This document shows positions 13,801 to 25,518 of a stretch of 64,000 nt of DNA, piece by piece. Location of the stretch: NCBI GenBank assembly GCA_018389105.1, contig JACATO010000122.1, positions 697,001 through 761,000 of the forward strand. The letters are read 5' to 3'. The DNA is from Nautilus pompilius (Eukaryota; Mollusca; Cephalopoda; Nautilida; Nautilidae). The notes under the pieces were generated by a model. It ran no database searches. It saw only the letters and a list, made by a program, of their open reading frames with translations, and was not told the origin of the DNA. Position numbers and translations under genes: made by a program. Each line of letters starts with the position of its first letter. The stretch's first letter is position 1.

Positions 13801-16800
13801 ATATCTAAAATGTGTATAATAGTACCTCATTTCCACTTTTAGAACTATAAAAATTTGGTTTGTGTAATATCTGGAACCAGCCAAACTCTAGACTGTTTTG
13901 TCTCTTTCTCACTTCTATTAACACATTGTTCCAGATACTTCTGCAGAGCAAAATTTTTGTAGTATAGCCTAATTTAAAATATCAGAATTGGTCAGGTCAT
14001 CAAACTTCACCCTTTCATGCAAGATTTCTTGTTTTTGTATGGTGTAGATGATTTCTTCTTATCTTATATAACATGAAGTAATTACATCAGTTTTGCTGTG
14101 ACTGCCAATGTTACTATGGTGAACAACAACTAGCCTCAAAATCTATACAAAAAATCAAATGGCTACAGAACAGATTTGGTGGCTTCCAGAACAATAGTAG
14201 TCTTACACTCTCTATTAGGATAAGTTGTTTAGAAAGGTGCAGACAAATAATAAATCAGAGTTTCTGTTTAGTCCTTACAAATGAAGTTATCAAATCTAAA
14301 TTTCATTTTATTCTGTACTCAAGATTTTTACAGTTAACTAAATTTGAGAAAAGGAAAGAAGATGCAGCAGGGATCTTACCTATAAATGAAATATAATACT
14401 ATAAAAATACAATAAGTTATCAGAGCTATTGAATATGATTGAAAACAACACTAAAAGCCTTTGAGTTGCTTAGGTTTAAAAGATGTATTTATTTTTTTTT
14501 TACTGAGAAAAACAGAATCTATTTGTAATTATTTCAGGCTGACAAGCATGGATAATAGACCATTTCCAGGACCAGCTGGACTAATTCGTCCTCTTGCTAC
14601 AAGAAATTTACCTCCACCAGGTAAAATAAAATGAAAAGAAAATTACTGTGTGCCACCATTAATTTATTATTTAACGCAAGAAGAAAGAAAAAAGACTTGA
14701 TGGAAAGTGCTTATATTTCACTATTTTAAATCTATCTAATTTATTATTAATAATTCGTTGTCTGCATTTTACTAGAACATGGACATACCTATTTTATTTC
14801 CTTTTCTTTTAATGAATTTGTGTGTGAGCTGTTTAATTCTGTCTCTATAAAAAATTGTATTTTGATTTTAGGAATAATGAATGGTCCCCCTGGAAGTGAA
14901 CGTTTTCTGTTGCCTCACCCTGCAGACCGACCTCCATTTAAGGGTTTAGTCCTGCATGGTCCACCACCAAGGTGAATTTATTAAAAGCTGGTGTTGATTC
15001 CCACACTCCTATGCAGCCTTCCTGCCATCCTAGTTATAACCACTCTATATGAATTCAGACATTTTTTAAAAGACAGGGGTAACGTTGGAAATAACAGAGG
15101 CAAAATTTGGCATTTTTTGTTTGTTTGTTTTTTTTTAACTTGCCATGATCCTTATCTGATTTTTCTAGCATCCATTAAACCCACTGGCTTCTCTTGTGAC
15201 GCCGCTGTCGTGTAAATCCATTTGCAGTAAGAGATGAAGAAGTTTCAGCAAAAAATAGAAATTGGTTACAAAATTCAATATATTAAACATGCAAAACGAG
15301 TGCTGTTATCGTTAGAGACTGGTTTTTGTTTAACTTGATAATAGCAGTGCATAAATGGCAGCTTTTATTAAAAAATGGAATAAGTATATTGTTAAAAAAA
15401 CCAAATATGGTACCTTCATCTTGCTGTGCCAACAAAACCAGTCTGATTTTATTGAAAATATGGCGTCAGAGTTGCATAAACGAAGCGTGCAGCATGAACA
15501 AGGATAGGTAAGGGCCACAGTAACTGAGCAGAAAGAGAAATCCACTCATGCCATATTGGTTTAAACTTGCTTTTAGATAAAAGGGATCAGGGAAAATGAG
15601 GGAGACATTGTCACCAAGTTAGAGTTTAATGACTGGTAGGTCTCTCTGTTTTGTATACATTCACCAACTCACCATTGCATCATCGGATTCCACCCTTATG
15701 TCTTTGTAGAATGGAAGATTTTCGGGGATCACCCATTCCCGACCGAATAGCACCTCTAGATCGGAGGTCACTCCCGCCAGGTGTTAAAATGTCACCTTCT
15801 CCACCACACAGAGGTGGCCCGCCGCCGCCGCCACCGCCACCACCACCACCATTTGACAGACGAGCTCCAATGGATCGCAGACTTCCAGTAGGTCCAAAAT
15901 GGGTACCACCACCTCATCCTGGTGACAGACGATCTCCATCATCCAGAAAATCACCACCTTACTCACCGCCACTATCTAATGCAACTCCTGGCAGCCAAAG
16001 ACGGGCACCACCTGTTCGATTGGAAACCCCTCCTTCTAATAGAATAGATCCATCTCTAAGACAAGGTAGGGTTAGGGTTAACAAATTAAATTTATATTTC
16101 AGTAATTTTAGCATCACTAATTATTTCAAAAGTTTACTAGTAGCTGCCTTTTAATAATAACTTTGGTTAAAAGTTCAATTTTATTTTGTTGTCTTGTGAT
16201 TGTAATAGAGTTAATATTTTGTACTGGTTTAAATTATAACTGAAGAAACTTGTAATCTACATTAATATCCAGAAGTATATTGAAATGAATTTTCCCCATT
16301 TCATGACTATGTCAGCATTTGGAATTTCAGCTTATGAAATTCTGCCTTTTGATATCCAAGTTACAGGTCCATAGTCTTATTGATTGAAGTAGAGAGTTCT
16401 TTACCTTTGTACATCTTAGGTTACCCAGTCTGTTGTTATGGGCCCACTGTAAGTTGTAAATAACTATAACATTGTAAACAGAAGGATCTCGGTGACTTTA
16501 TTACGGTCAGATTGTTCAGATACTTGTGCTTCTTTATTGGTGCCTATTAACATCAGGTTTCCTTCTCTTTTAATCAACTGATTAATATATGCATTAGGCT
16601 AGTTGTTACATACACAATTTTGTTAACTACATCGCAGAGGAAGAGATGCAACAAGCAGTCTGATGGACATGAGATTGCATTGCCACAAGAAGTTAACTAG
16701 TTTACACCAAGAGACATATTCTGGTTAACAAAAAAAAAAAAAAAACAGGGCTGGTTGTGGGAAAATCTGTTTCTTTCTCAAAACAACAAATATTCTGTTC

Positions 16801-18145
16801 AAGTAATAGAAAATAAACTGTTCATTTGGAAAGACTCCTTGTTGATAAATGAATTAGTTTGAACTCCTGGCATTGTAACGGTAATGGCCAACAGTACTGC
16901 ACCAACCAAAATATATACATCATTCATTTGTCTGTTCATTTGCTGGTTTATAATTTCCATGTTGTTAACAATATTACAAAGTGAGCATTTATTGAAATTT
17001 ACCACTTTATTACTGTATAGATAAATCCTTACAAGAAAGTTCTATATCAAAACAATTTGCTAAACACATGCACTGATCTTTCTATATTTTGTTTAAAAAC
17101 ATAAGGCAAACAACTAATCTAAGCCACTACTGTTTACTTTAAGGTGTGGCCCTAATTTTGCTTTACCACATTAAAATTTATGTACACAGAACCTCTCTCT
17201 CCCTCACACTCTTGTGCGCACGCGCACACACGTATGCACACGTACACACATGCAAATGTAGAGACACATACACATGTACACATCTAGACACACACGTGCA
17301 CATGTAGACACATGCAAATGTAGAGACACATACACATGTACACATCTAGACACACACGTGCACATGTAGACACATGCACACATACACATGTACACATCTA
17401 GGCACACACACACGTGCAGATGTAGACACATGCACACATACACATGTACACATCTAGACACACACATACACGTACACATGTAGACACATGCACACATACA
17501 CATGTACACATCTAGACACACACATACACGTACACACATAGACACATGCACACACACACATGTACACATCTAGACACACACATACACGTACACACATAGA
17601 CACATGCACACATACATGTACACATCTAGACACACATACACGTACACACATGCACACATACACATGTACACATCTAGACACACACATACACGTACACACG
17701 TAGACACATGCACACATACACATGTACACATCTAGACATACACGTACACATGTAGACACATGCACACACGCAGTTATATACAATAGCATGTGCACATTTT
17801 TATTTTTAAAAAAGTTAAATACCACAAGTTTAAAACGATGGCAGCTGTCAGGGACCATCCATCCATCCCTTTCCTGAAATATGTGATTTAACTATGTAGC
17901 TAAAATTTATAAAAATAAGCAAATGAAAATATAAAAATCTTTCTCTGTTTGCTTTGTTTTGCTGTGGTAACTCACTTATTTAATTTTTTTCACTTGTATT
18001 TTTGAATGAACGAAACATTTAAAATGATACTTTGCGCATTTCTACCTGTTTAGGTCCTCATGGGTCAGCATTTGGAAGGCCACCATCACCAACAGCTAGT
18101 CCTCAGGGTAGAGAGAGGCCACCGCGGCAGCACAGTCAAGTATAG
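1881..18145 (+). CDS. MIA3: MIA3/TANGO1 (cTAGE5 family) ER-exit-site cargo receptor, 3' part of the gene
   Basis: Twelve exons join in frame into 414 residues plus a stop: 1881-1944, 2562-2614, 3424-3514, 5038-5176, 5904-6005, 6967-7027, 7560-7595, 10590-10657, 14538-14620, 14872-14971, 15710-16065, 18054-18145. All introns are GT-AG and every junction keeps phase. The first 205 residues are charged, heptad-like coiled coil and end in NEKKAHENW and RAAERELKESRNQL, the signature that precedes the proline-rich domain in MIA3 and MIA2. The last 209 residues are rich in Pro, Arg and Ser. In the known family the coiled coil binds cTAGE5/SEC12 partners and the PPP motifs bind SEC23, which retains the COPII coat for export of collagens and other bulky cargo. 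The N-terminal SH3-like and membrane segments lie upstream of the window. Since most invertebrates have one gene for the MIA2/MIA3 pair, the symbol is by family. The tail differs from the vertebrate tails in sequence. Confidence 0.88.
7560..7595 (+). CDS. MIA3: MIA3 micro-exon of 36 nt encoding IATNEKKAHENW
   Basis: Twelve codons, phase 0 at both ends, between TTTTACTTTTCAG and GTAAAT. It carries the most conserved block of the family's distal coiled coil. Because it is symmetric, skipping it would keep the frame. An exon this short is easily missed by automatic annotation. Confidence 0.85.
8095..8620 (-). pseudogene. Tc1-like transposase fossil in a MIA3 intron
   Basis: On the minus strand, stop-broken frames give WNKLLWSDK, then a segment with the spacing of the middle catalytic region, then SAQSPDLNPIEWLREDMKQ at about 8135-8195. 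SPDLNPIE followed by a tryptophan is the hallmark of the third catalytic region of Tc1-type transposases, and WSDK matches the first (W-S/T-D-E). Several frameshifts and stops show it is dead. The reverse orientation relative to MIA3 and the lack of CpG suggest an old insertion. Confidence 0.75.
12440..13579 (-). mobile_element. mariner-type transposon with its central part inverted
   Basis: Ends are TA-flanked inverted repeats: CGAGGTCTGTCCAAAAAG at 12442 and its complement (CGGGGTCTGTCCAAAAAG) ending at 13577. The right half, read on the minus strand, holds the N-terminal helix-turn-helix half of a transposase down to SQELFDRSNADKSFLKS. The middle part is on the plus strand (about 12530-12925): ISGDETWVYGYD, then NVKVMLIVFFDWKGIVHHE, then HHDNASAHAS, then SPYSLDL, so all three catalytic Asp positions are present. 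The C-terminal part is missing. The two halves share an almost identical inverted segment of about 48 bp. The element cannot make a whole transposase from one strand. Confidence 0.85.
12474..12983. repeat. inverted repeat arms at the internal inversion of the mariner
   Basis: The arm at 12474-12526 (CAGTCAGGAGCTCTTTGATC onward) reappears in reverse complement at 12926-12978 with about two differences. Both arms encode the same transposase segment, SQELFDRSNAD. They flank about 400 bp of inverted sequence. Confidence 0.85.
15710..16065 (+). CDS. MIA3: MIA3 main proline-rich exon (SEC23-binding region)
   Basis: It encodes 118 codons from the Arg-Met junction to SLRQ. It has an uninterrupted run of eleven prolines encoded by CCG and CCA/CCACC repeats at about 15819-15852, flanked by basic blocks (MDRR, PGDRR, SSRKS) and several PPP triplets. 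In the known family such PPP motifs compete with SEC31 for SEC23. The mixed CCG/CCA codon array could vary in length between individuals. The donor is GTAGGGTTAGGG, which by chance holds two TTAGGG units. Confidence 0.85.
17204..17775. repeat. CA-rich minisatellite, period about 58 bp, in the last MIA3 intron
   Basis: A unit of about 58 bp containing TAGACACATGCACACATACA, then CATGTACACATCTAGACACA, then a variable CA/CG stretch recurs about ten times. Copies differ by small length changes in the CA part. It sits 1.1 kb after the donor at 16066. It creates long open frames rich in Cys, Val and Met on the minus strand in two frames, which are by-products of the repeat and not genes. Confidence 0.9.
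18054..18145 (+). CDS. MIA3: last coding exon and stop codon of MIA3
   Basis: The acceptor CTACCTGTTTAG leads into 29 codons after the split Gly, rich in Pro, Gly, Ser and Arg, ending RQHSQV and TAG at 18143-18145. The phase (two bases completing a Gly) fits the previous exon. The ending differs from the vertebrate MIA3 and MIA2 C termini, so it is identified by continuity of reading frame and composition. Confidence 0.85.
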
Positions 18146-18161
18146 TGAATATTGTTCAGTA

Positions 18162-18167
18162 AATAAA
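18162..18167 (+). promoter_or_regulatory. MIA3: candidate poly(A) signal AATAAA just after the MIA3 stop
   Basis: AATAAA lies 17 nt after the stop. Many other AATAAA copies follow in this AT-rich DNA (for example near 21915 and 22727), so the true 3' end may be much further downstream. Confidence 0.3.
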
Positions 18168-19079
18168 AACTCTAAAACAGCACCATTGATGACTGACTGT
18201 TCTCTTCATTCATAAAAATTCTACTGCATACCAAAGTTTTTGATGTTTAAGCTTGGAAGTCATTCTTTGGATATGATTTTGAAAAGGTGAAAGCATTAAA
18301 AGATCAAAATCAGCAATTTAAGTTAATGATGAAAAGGAAAACTTCCACTCTGTTTGAATTCTTATTAACTAATCTATCTTGAAATCAGTAAACAATTTCA
18401 TTTATTGAAAACTACTTTCATGAAAATCTAGTTTTTTGTGAATATGTTGCAATCAGTCAGTAATGTATTTATATTTAGGTATTTTAACTTGTCTTCTGGA
18501 AAACACCTATTTACACAATTTTTTGTGTGAAAAAAACATACGCTTAATTTCAGAACTATACACATTTGTTTTTCTTTTAATAGTTAATTTGAATTTTGTG
18601 TGTAATATTTAGAAATAGAGAAAGCCTGCTCATTATTTTGCTTAGGTGACTGCTGTATTACTATTACCTTTGATATGTACACCTCAACTAGTTAAGCATC
18701 ACCTCTGCAGAACTACTATCATGACTAAAAAATGGTCTTATACAACATAGTCATAATATTTTGGAAAAGAATTGGAGAAAAAATTATGACATTTGTTTAT
18801 TCTCTGGTATTATACAACACTGTAAAATGGCAATGCATAGAAAAAGTATAAGTTGGCTTAAAAAAGTGCATTGATGTACAGTGGATAGTGTTAGCTGGAT
18901 GGTCTGTATTTTTCAATGAAAATGTCACTTAATGTTCTAGAAGCTCAGTTGTGATGTTTATTGTCAATATTGAGCATAATGGGCATCTTGTACAGATAAT
19001 TTCCTCACATTGCTATCTTATGTTGCTTACAAGATGATGAATACATATTCCTCATGCAAAACTTAGGCCAGTCAGCAGT

Positions 19080-19370
19080 TTATAGACAGGATTGTTTCTC
19101 TATTCCACACCAGGATCACAGCTGGGAACTCTGGCAATATTGGGTATGAACATCGGTTTAGCAGCTGGTAGGTGATCATCAAAATAAGGAATAATTTTAG
19201 GCTCAAGAATTTTTTTACAGTATCCAGAGGCATTCAGGGTTTTAGGTACAGTAATAAGGTACACATCATGACACCATGGCAAATCCACCACCACTACCAG
19301 CTATAATCCTCAGCAATATTTCTTTGATTGTAAGTTTGGCCTTTGAAGCCAAACTCTCATTTGATTATTG
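19080..19370 (-). pseudogene. Tc1/mariner-type transposase fossil
   Basis: The minus strand reads RVWLQRPN, then SGGFAMVS, then TLNASGYCKKILEPKIIPYF, then MFIPNIARVPSC. The order matches the family pattern of a V-W-R segment, GGG-x-MVWG, a N-x-Y-x-x-IL segment and the F-x-x-DNAPxH catalytic block, here with the catalytic Asp and His lost. Frames change between blocks. It lies downstream of the MIA3 stop. Confidence 0.5.
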
Positions 19371-22300
19371 ACACAGTGCAGGAGAAATCAGCTTTCATTC
19401 TACAAATGTACCCTACTTTGTGAACCTCAGATTCCAGTGGAAAGTTGATTAGCATAACTAAGTCTGGCTTGCTTATGCTATCAGATAGCATTGGACATTT
19501 CGCAAGACTTGGAACAGTGTTCTCATGAACATCCTATTGTTTGTTCAGGTTACTCATGTCACTAGCATTGGTAAAGGCATTGTGTCAGTTTCTCATGAAT
19601 AACCTACCTGCTTTAGGAAATATTTTATTGGACTGTAAACTGCATATTCCAATAACAACAGTACTTAGAAACAAGATTAGCAGACTGATAATGAAATGCT
19701 ATGTTGCCTGCCTTACCTCTGGGTCTGTGTAATATCTCCATGCCATGCTTAATGTGTCAGTTTATGAGCACATGTATAGATTATGATACCATACTTTATT
19801 TTTCCATCATGTACATACATGTTCAAAATGTACCAAAGGATCAAAAGCTGTGAGTGAGTAAGAGAAACACAATTGAATCTTAATGTTTCACTCAACTGCG
19901 CAAATGCTTTATTGCTGCTATGCTTTAGTTAATATGAAGGAAAATTTGGTTAGCGTAGAGGCATACCATTTGTAGACCATTAACAGAGATAATTAAAAGT
20001 TAGTTTGTATAACATTGTTGTAAATATATTTTATAAAAGCTGGACACGGAACTAGAATCATTTGGATAGAATATGTGAATGAAGATGCAGACAAGTTGTT
20101 AGAGGTCTTCAAGATCTGGTGAGTTTGCTGCACAATTTCAAAAAAACGAGTTTTGACGACATTGGCACAGATACACCAAAATGTATATTATTTTTTACTA
20201 GAAGAAATAAACACAAACAGATGGGCTGGAATCTTTCATAATGTTAAGTTAATTTGTCATGTGCATTTCTTTTTTTTTTTCCAAATGAATATTTGCAATA
20301 AGCTTTTCCATTTATTTCTACCTCTTTTTAGCAAGAATGGGACACAGAGGATAATTTATCTAATTTTGTTATTCATATCAGATTTACATTCAGCATAGTG
20401 AGAACACTGCAGAAAATTGGAGACTGTTGATCTTATGAATATTTCCTAAATGAAGTAATCAGATGTTTACAATGATTCAACTTGACAGGTTTGTAATTTT
20501 CTATGGGCTTACTTCCACTGCTGTTCTGCTGATCACTTACCCTGACTAGAAGTTGTGGTGAGTTGTTAGCATTGACATCTTTTATCATGTGCAAGGGATG
20601 GCTGTAATAAGTCTAGTATTTTATGTTTAATCGTAAGACTAGATAATAATATGGATAGGATAAGGAGCTTAGCTGGGTCTTCTCCTCGGTAATTTTAGGG
20701 TTCTAATGAGTACATTTTTTTCTTTTTTCCAATGAACTCTTTCCTGAAGAACCTATGGCAGATTCTTGATATCTGAATCATTGGGGTGGTTAACCTAGGT
20801 AACTCTCTTTGTTCTAGATAATTAGGGAAACTAGCCATTTTGGAGGGCAGTGGGGAAAAAAAACGTTACCAGCTTTCTAATTATAATACAAATTATTTTT
20901 CAACTTCCCAATTCAAAGATTCCCAAGATATATTTTCAGAATTATAATAGATAAACATTTCTTCTACTCATTAAGAATTCTCTGTCTACAAGCTCAGAAT
21001 CCATAATTATTTTGAGAACTATTAGGTTTCCTCTTAACTCTTACAATTCAGTCTTGGTAGATATTTCCAAATGTTTAGGACACGGAAACATTCTAGTGAA
21101 TCTCTGATGGTCTAGCTACGATTATTTCGTGCTTTTTTTGAATATTGCTAATATTACAATAAATCAACAGAATTCTGGCATGAAAACTTAGAGTTTATGT
21201 AAAAATAACAATAAGCAAACGCTATGACAGCTGCCCTTTCTGTATAATCTAATGCGATATTTTATGTATATGGCATTATTTTAAAAGAACTGAAGCTATT
21301 GCAAATAAGATAAATGTTGTTTTCTTAAATTTAGAAATTTATAATTTAAAAAAATATAGAATATACACTTGATAAGCAGCCAGTCACGTTGCTGTCTTGG
21401 ATGATTGGTTTTTCTGAGAAAGAGAAACTAGTATTTTTTTTTGTTTTGTTTTTTTGAAGAAATTAACTGTAACATTTTAAACACTGGTAAAACAAATTGT
21501 AATCAGTGGGTTTTTTGAAAACTTGGCTTTAAATCAATATTTATTTGCGTGTTAGAACCATTGATTGTGGCTTTTATTCCTGTTAAAGATCAATATGCTG
21601 CATTTGTTTTTAATTGTTGAAAATTTCATTTAAAATCTTCACATTGAAGTAGGGACATATTTTTGGAAATTTGACATTTCTTCAATAGTTACCTGAGGGA
21701 AGATACTATTAGCAGGTGTTTTATCTCATTACTAGTGTTTTTTCTTGCTTGTTTATTAATCTTCCTGTTTGTTTTGTTTATTGTTATAAAATAACAAAAC
21801 TGAATTAGATTCAGAAGTTTTTTTCAGGTCATGATATGATGAACATGCGCTTTAGGAAAGTGATTGTGCCAAATCCATGGACAATGTGTAAAACCAAAAA
21901 CACAAATGATAAATAAACAAAAGGAATCTCTGTTTTTGTTGTTTTTTTAAAGTAATAATTTACAAGTTAAATTAATCAGCTTCTACTTTGTCAGAAAAAA
22001 CAGAAAGAAAAATTGCTTATTCTGTAAGAAGTTTGTTTTGTCTTAAGATCCTCTGCTGTTTTCTAAAAACTTCTCTGTATGAAAACTGGTCAGAACTTAG
22101 TAGGGTTCATGTATTATACCAGACAAACTCTGTGTTCAGCAGCTATTAAATGATCTCTTTAATCTTGAATTTGGCACTTGATCCTCTTCAGATTAGTTGG
22201 AAATACAATCAGACATGCTTTATGTTCTGGCTGATACTCATCACCCCCCTCTCACCAAATTTGAGCTGAATTTGAGAAGGCAGAGCCAGGAAAACTTATG

Positions 22301-25300
22301 TTTACTATTCTTGTTAGTGCAGTTCTCTTGGACAGCTCAGAATTTGCATGTTTGTCACAGATTCAGATAAAACTCTTTCAAGGCAGCATTGATAATGAAA
22401 AACAACTGAAACATGTAAAATATTTACATCTTGTTCTTTTGCTGTCTACTACACACAATTATATGATACAGCTGCATGTGCCTGCCATTATTTATTAATG
22501 TAAATATCAATTTATCAAGCAAATTTAAATACTTTTGTACATGATGAAGACATTACCATTGGGGGTGTTTAGATATGAATAATTCATTTCAACTGTAATT
22601 TAGCATACAGAATTTAAATAAATAGGCTTTTTTAGAAACATTGTAGTATGTAGAAACTGATGAAGTGTAGAAGTGAGTCTCTTTTTCGATTTCATGTAGA
22701 TGCATAAAGTTTTGGAAGCATTTCAGAATAAAAGCCTGCAGTGGATTAAGTATTATTTTTTCCACACTTTATCAAGCTTATAAAGAATATTTAAAGTAGA
22801 GTTTTTTTATTGTTATTAAATTTAAGAATATCTCGTTTTCCCCTTTGATGCATATATTTTTTGATTTCCTCTTGAAAAATGCATCCCAGTATTGCAAAGT
22901 CTTGGTTGGGTCAGGGTACATTATTGTGAGAGAGTTAATGTACAATCTCAGCTAAGGAAAGATAGCTGGTCTTAAGTTTTTATTTTCAGTAATCTCCATT
23001 TTTGGGACATCCTGTTTGGATTTCTGAATCTCTGAAACTGTGTTCTGGATTTCAGACGAGTCTCTTCTGAATTTTAGTGAAAGATGTCTAAAGAACAGTA
23101 AGAGTAGAAATAGTGATAATATCATACTATAAACTCATCATTAGCTTGCCAAGTTGTCATGGCAGGAGTGAAACAACATCCTTGCAGACAAGATATTATG
23201 CACCAGATACTGGAATCTTAAAGTACGTCGTGCAGAGTTGCTGATATTAAAGGATTAACTTTGTTGTAATGGATGTTCAGTAATGCTTGAACTCCTTTTT
23301 TGTCAAATGTATCACTAATGTTTATTCATTCATAACCAGCATACCTGCTCCCCACCTTTTTTTTCTTTTGCATTAACCCAGAAATAGCAACAATACAATT
23401 TATCTTCAAATTATACTTATGGCTTTTCAATGTCCTATGACCACTTTTAAATGGCTGCATTTGAATATTTCTAATTGGTTCGCACTTGTCATGATTCATT
23501 TGGAAATTTTGTTTGTATGACAGATGCCAAATTTTTCCTTAAGCATATATAAACAAAAACAAAGCAGTACACACTTCAGTAAGTGGCTTGACATTACAGT
23601 GTAAATTCAGCAGTTATAATTTGATTTTATCAAGCAAAATTAGAAAATTATAAGGTGATGCAAAACTTTTGTCCTCGTGGCTCTAGATGTTGTATTTTGA
23701 ACATGCTATATAGAGAGACACACACACGGATAGAAGATACTGGACACATGCGTTTGGACTCTGTAACATTAGTGCATTATTTTTATGTGTTTTAATACAC
23801 GGGTGCCATTCCCAGCCCATATTTCTAACAGACAAGTTTGGCTCTCATTTTTCCAACACTGTCAGAGAAGTTATGTAGTGTAACAGGTGAATTTAATATT
23901 CGTCACTTTTGTGCCTTTTATGTGGCAATAATTAAAGTTTAGTTCTTGCTGCTTGTCTTGCCTATTTGGTGCGCATGAAAGTGCTCTGGCACTATCTTCA
24001 CATTCTTTGTTGCGGGCCTACAGAATTTCAGACTGCTCCTTGGTATCCTGATAGACTAGAGGAAATGGCAATCTAAACAGGGATGTATAACCAGGTTGGC
24101 AGGTAATACAATTTTTGCTTGAACAGTTTTTGTGGTGACACACATCAATCCAAACTTTTCACTGTAAACAATTTTGATATTATCAATGGAAATAGATTTA
24201 AAAAGCTCTTTCATTTGGCAATTCTATTTCTGGAGTTTTTGAGATTTCCTAGTTTTTTTTAAAAAAAATATTTGAATGTTTTAGTTTACCTGCGCCTTTT
24301 ATTCTAGCATAGCCATGGAAATTGTCTTTAAGCAAACAAGAAAATAAATAACTGGCAGCCATTTTGCTAAGTTTAAATGAAGAAATTTTTTAAGTGGCTC
24401 AGTGTAACTACATAATTAATTCTTAAACTACACTCAGTGTTTTAAATTACTCACTTAATTTTTGACTTCATGCACATTCTTTTGTAACAGTTTATTTTTA
24501 AAGAGTCTGTATAATCTGTAGTCAGGCAGATGTCTGGGATACTTTCCCAAGTTGAGGCAGTCAAAGAAAAGAATGAAATTTCATTAAAAAATTGTTAGTT
24601 AAGTGAATCATGGGACTTAAAATAAATGACAAACTGGGAAAGTCAATTATACAGATAGCCAAAATTTTAATTTTCCATAAATAGTTACACATCTGTCAAT
24701 GTTTCCTTAAAAAGAAACAAAACTATATATAATTAACTGGGTTGGTGTAGACAGGCTAATGAGGGAGCAAACAAATATCATGCACAACTCAAAAAATATC
24801 ACAGGTACCAACAAAAGCTTGAACTCAGCCATAAGCTGAGTGTACAAATGGCACCTTTCTCTCTATATTAGGTTAAATATTACTTGATTCGATGGACAGG
24901 GGCTGCTGTAGTTGAGGACCTGAGTTCATGGCTTGGTTTGACATACCTCACTGGCATGGTTTCCTTGCCAGCCATCATGTGAGTTTCCTACCACATCTAA
25001 AAATGAGGAGCACTAGTAGGGATTTCGCTGCTGAACTCAGCAGTGCACTCTAGTGGATAACTGCAGCACTACACCTACCGGGGCTATCTCGTATGTAGAG
25101 ACTGATGTACAATACAACACAACTTTATTAAATGAAAAATTTTTTATGTATTTATTATTACTGGTGATTAGATCATAATAGCAAAGTTTTCATTTTATTT
25201 ACAAGTTTGTTTTAAAATCTGCTTTCTTTTATCCTGGTTTCTCACTTTTCACACATGAAAAATACAACTCCACTATGGTTAGTGACTGACACGTGCTTGT

Positions 25301-25518
25301 TTATACATAATTAATAATAATCAGATATTCTGTTTTAATTAAATTTAATTTCATGAAACTCATTTATGAAAAATAAATTTTAGCGATCAGAAATTAAATT
25401 AAAGATTTTTCTTTTAATTGTATAAACAGTGAGAAAACAAATGATTGTTTACTTGGTAAACAGAATAGAAGCAACTTTTAAAAAAATAGAAGAATTTGTA
25501 ACAAAATAGAATGTTTTG

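Larger units (their letters stand above)
10658..14537 (+). other. MIA3: longest MIA3 intron (3.9 kb), home of the mariner insertion
   Basis: It starts GTAAGA and ends TTATTTCAG. Outside the mariner at 12440-13579 it is AT-rich with no recognisable exon. The segment 11370-11640 has a somewhat repeat-like, unusually ordered base composition, but I could not assign it to a family. Confidence 0.6.
18146..25518. other. intergenic region and possible long 3' UTRs between two convergent genes
   Basis: AT-rich and CpG-poor, with no gene recognised. It holds the transposase fossil at 19080-19370. Poly(A) signals for the minus-strand gene are available near its stop (the complement TTTATT at 25194-25199 and 25151-25156). 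The block at 24890-25100 is less AT-rich and may be an old repeat, but I could not classify it. Confidence 0.5.

Noticed and set aside
16066-16082. Telomere-like TTAGGG units
   Set aside because: Only two units, lying at an ordinary splice donor; no array.
17204-17858. Two long minus-strand open frames of 121 and 134 codons rich in Cys, Val and Met
   Set aside because: They are read straight through the 58-bp CA-rich minisatellite, which has few stop codons. There is no start context, splice site or family match.
24890-25100. Possible tRNA-derived SINE
   Set aside because: Less AT-rich than its surroundings, but neither the A-box nor the B-box candidates fit well on either strand.
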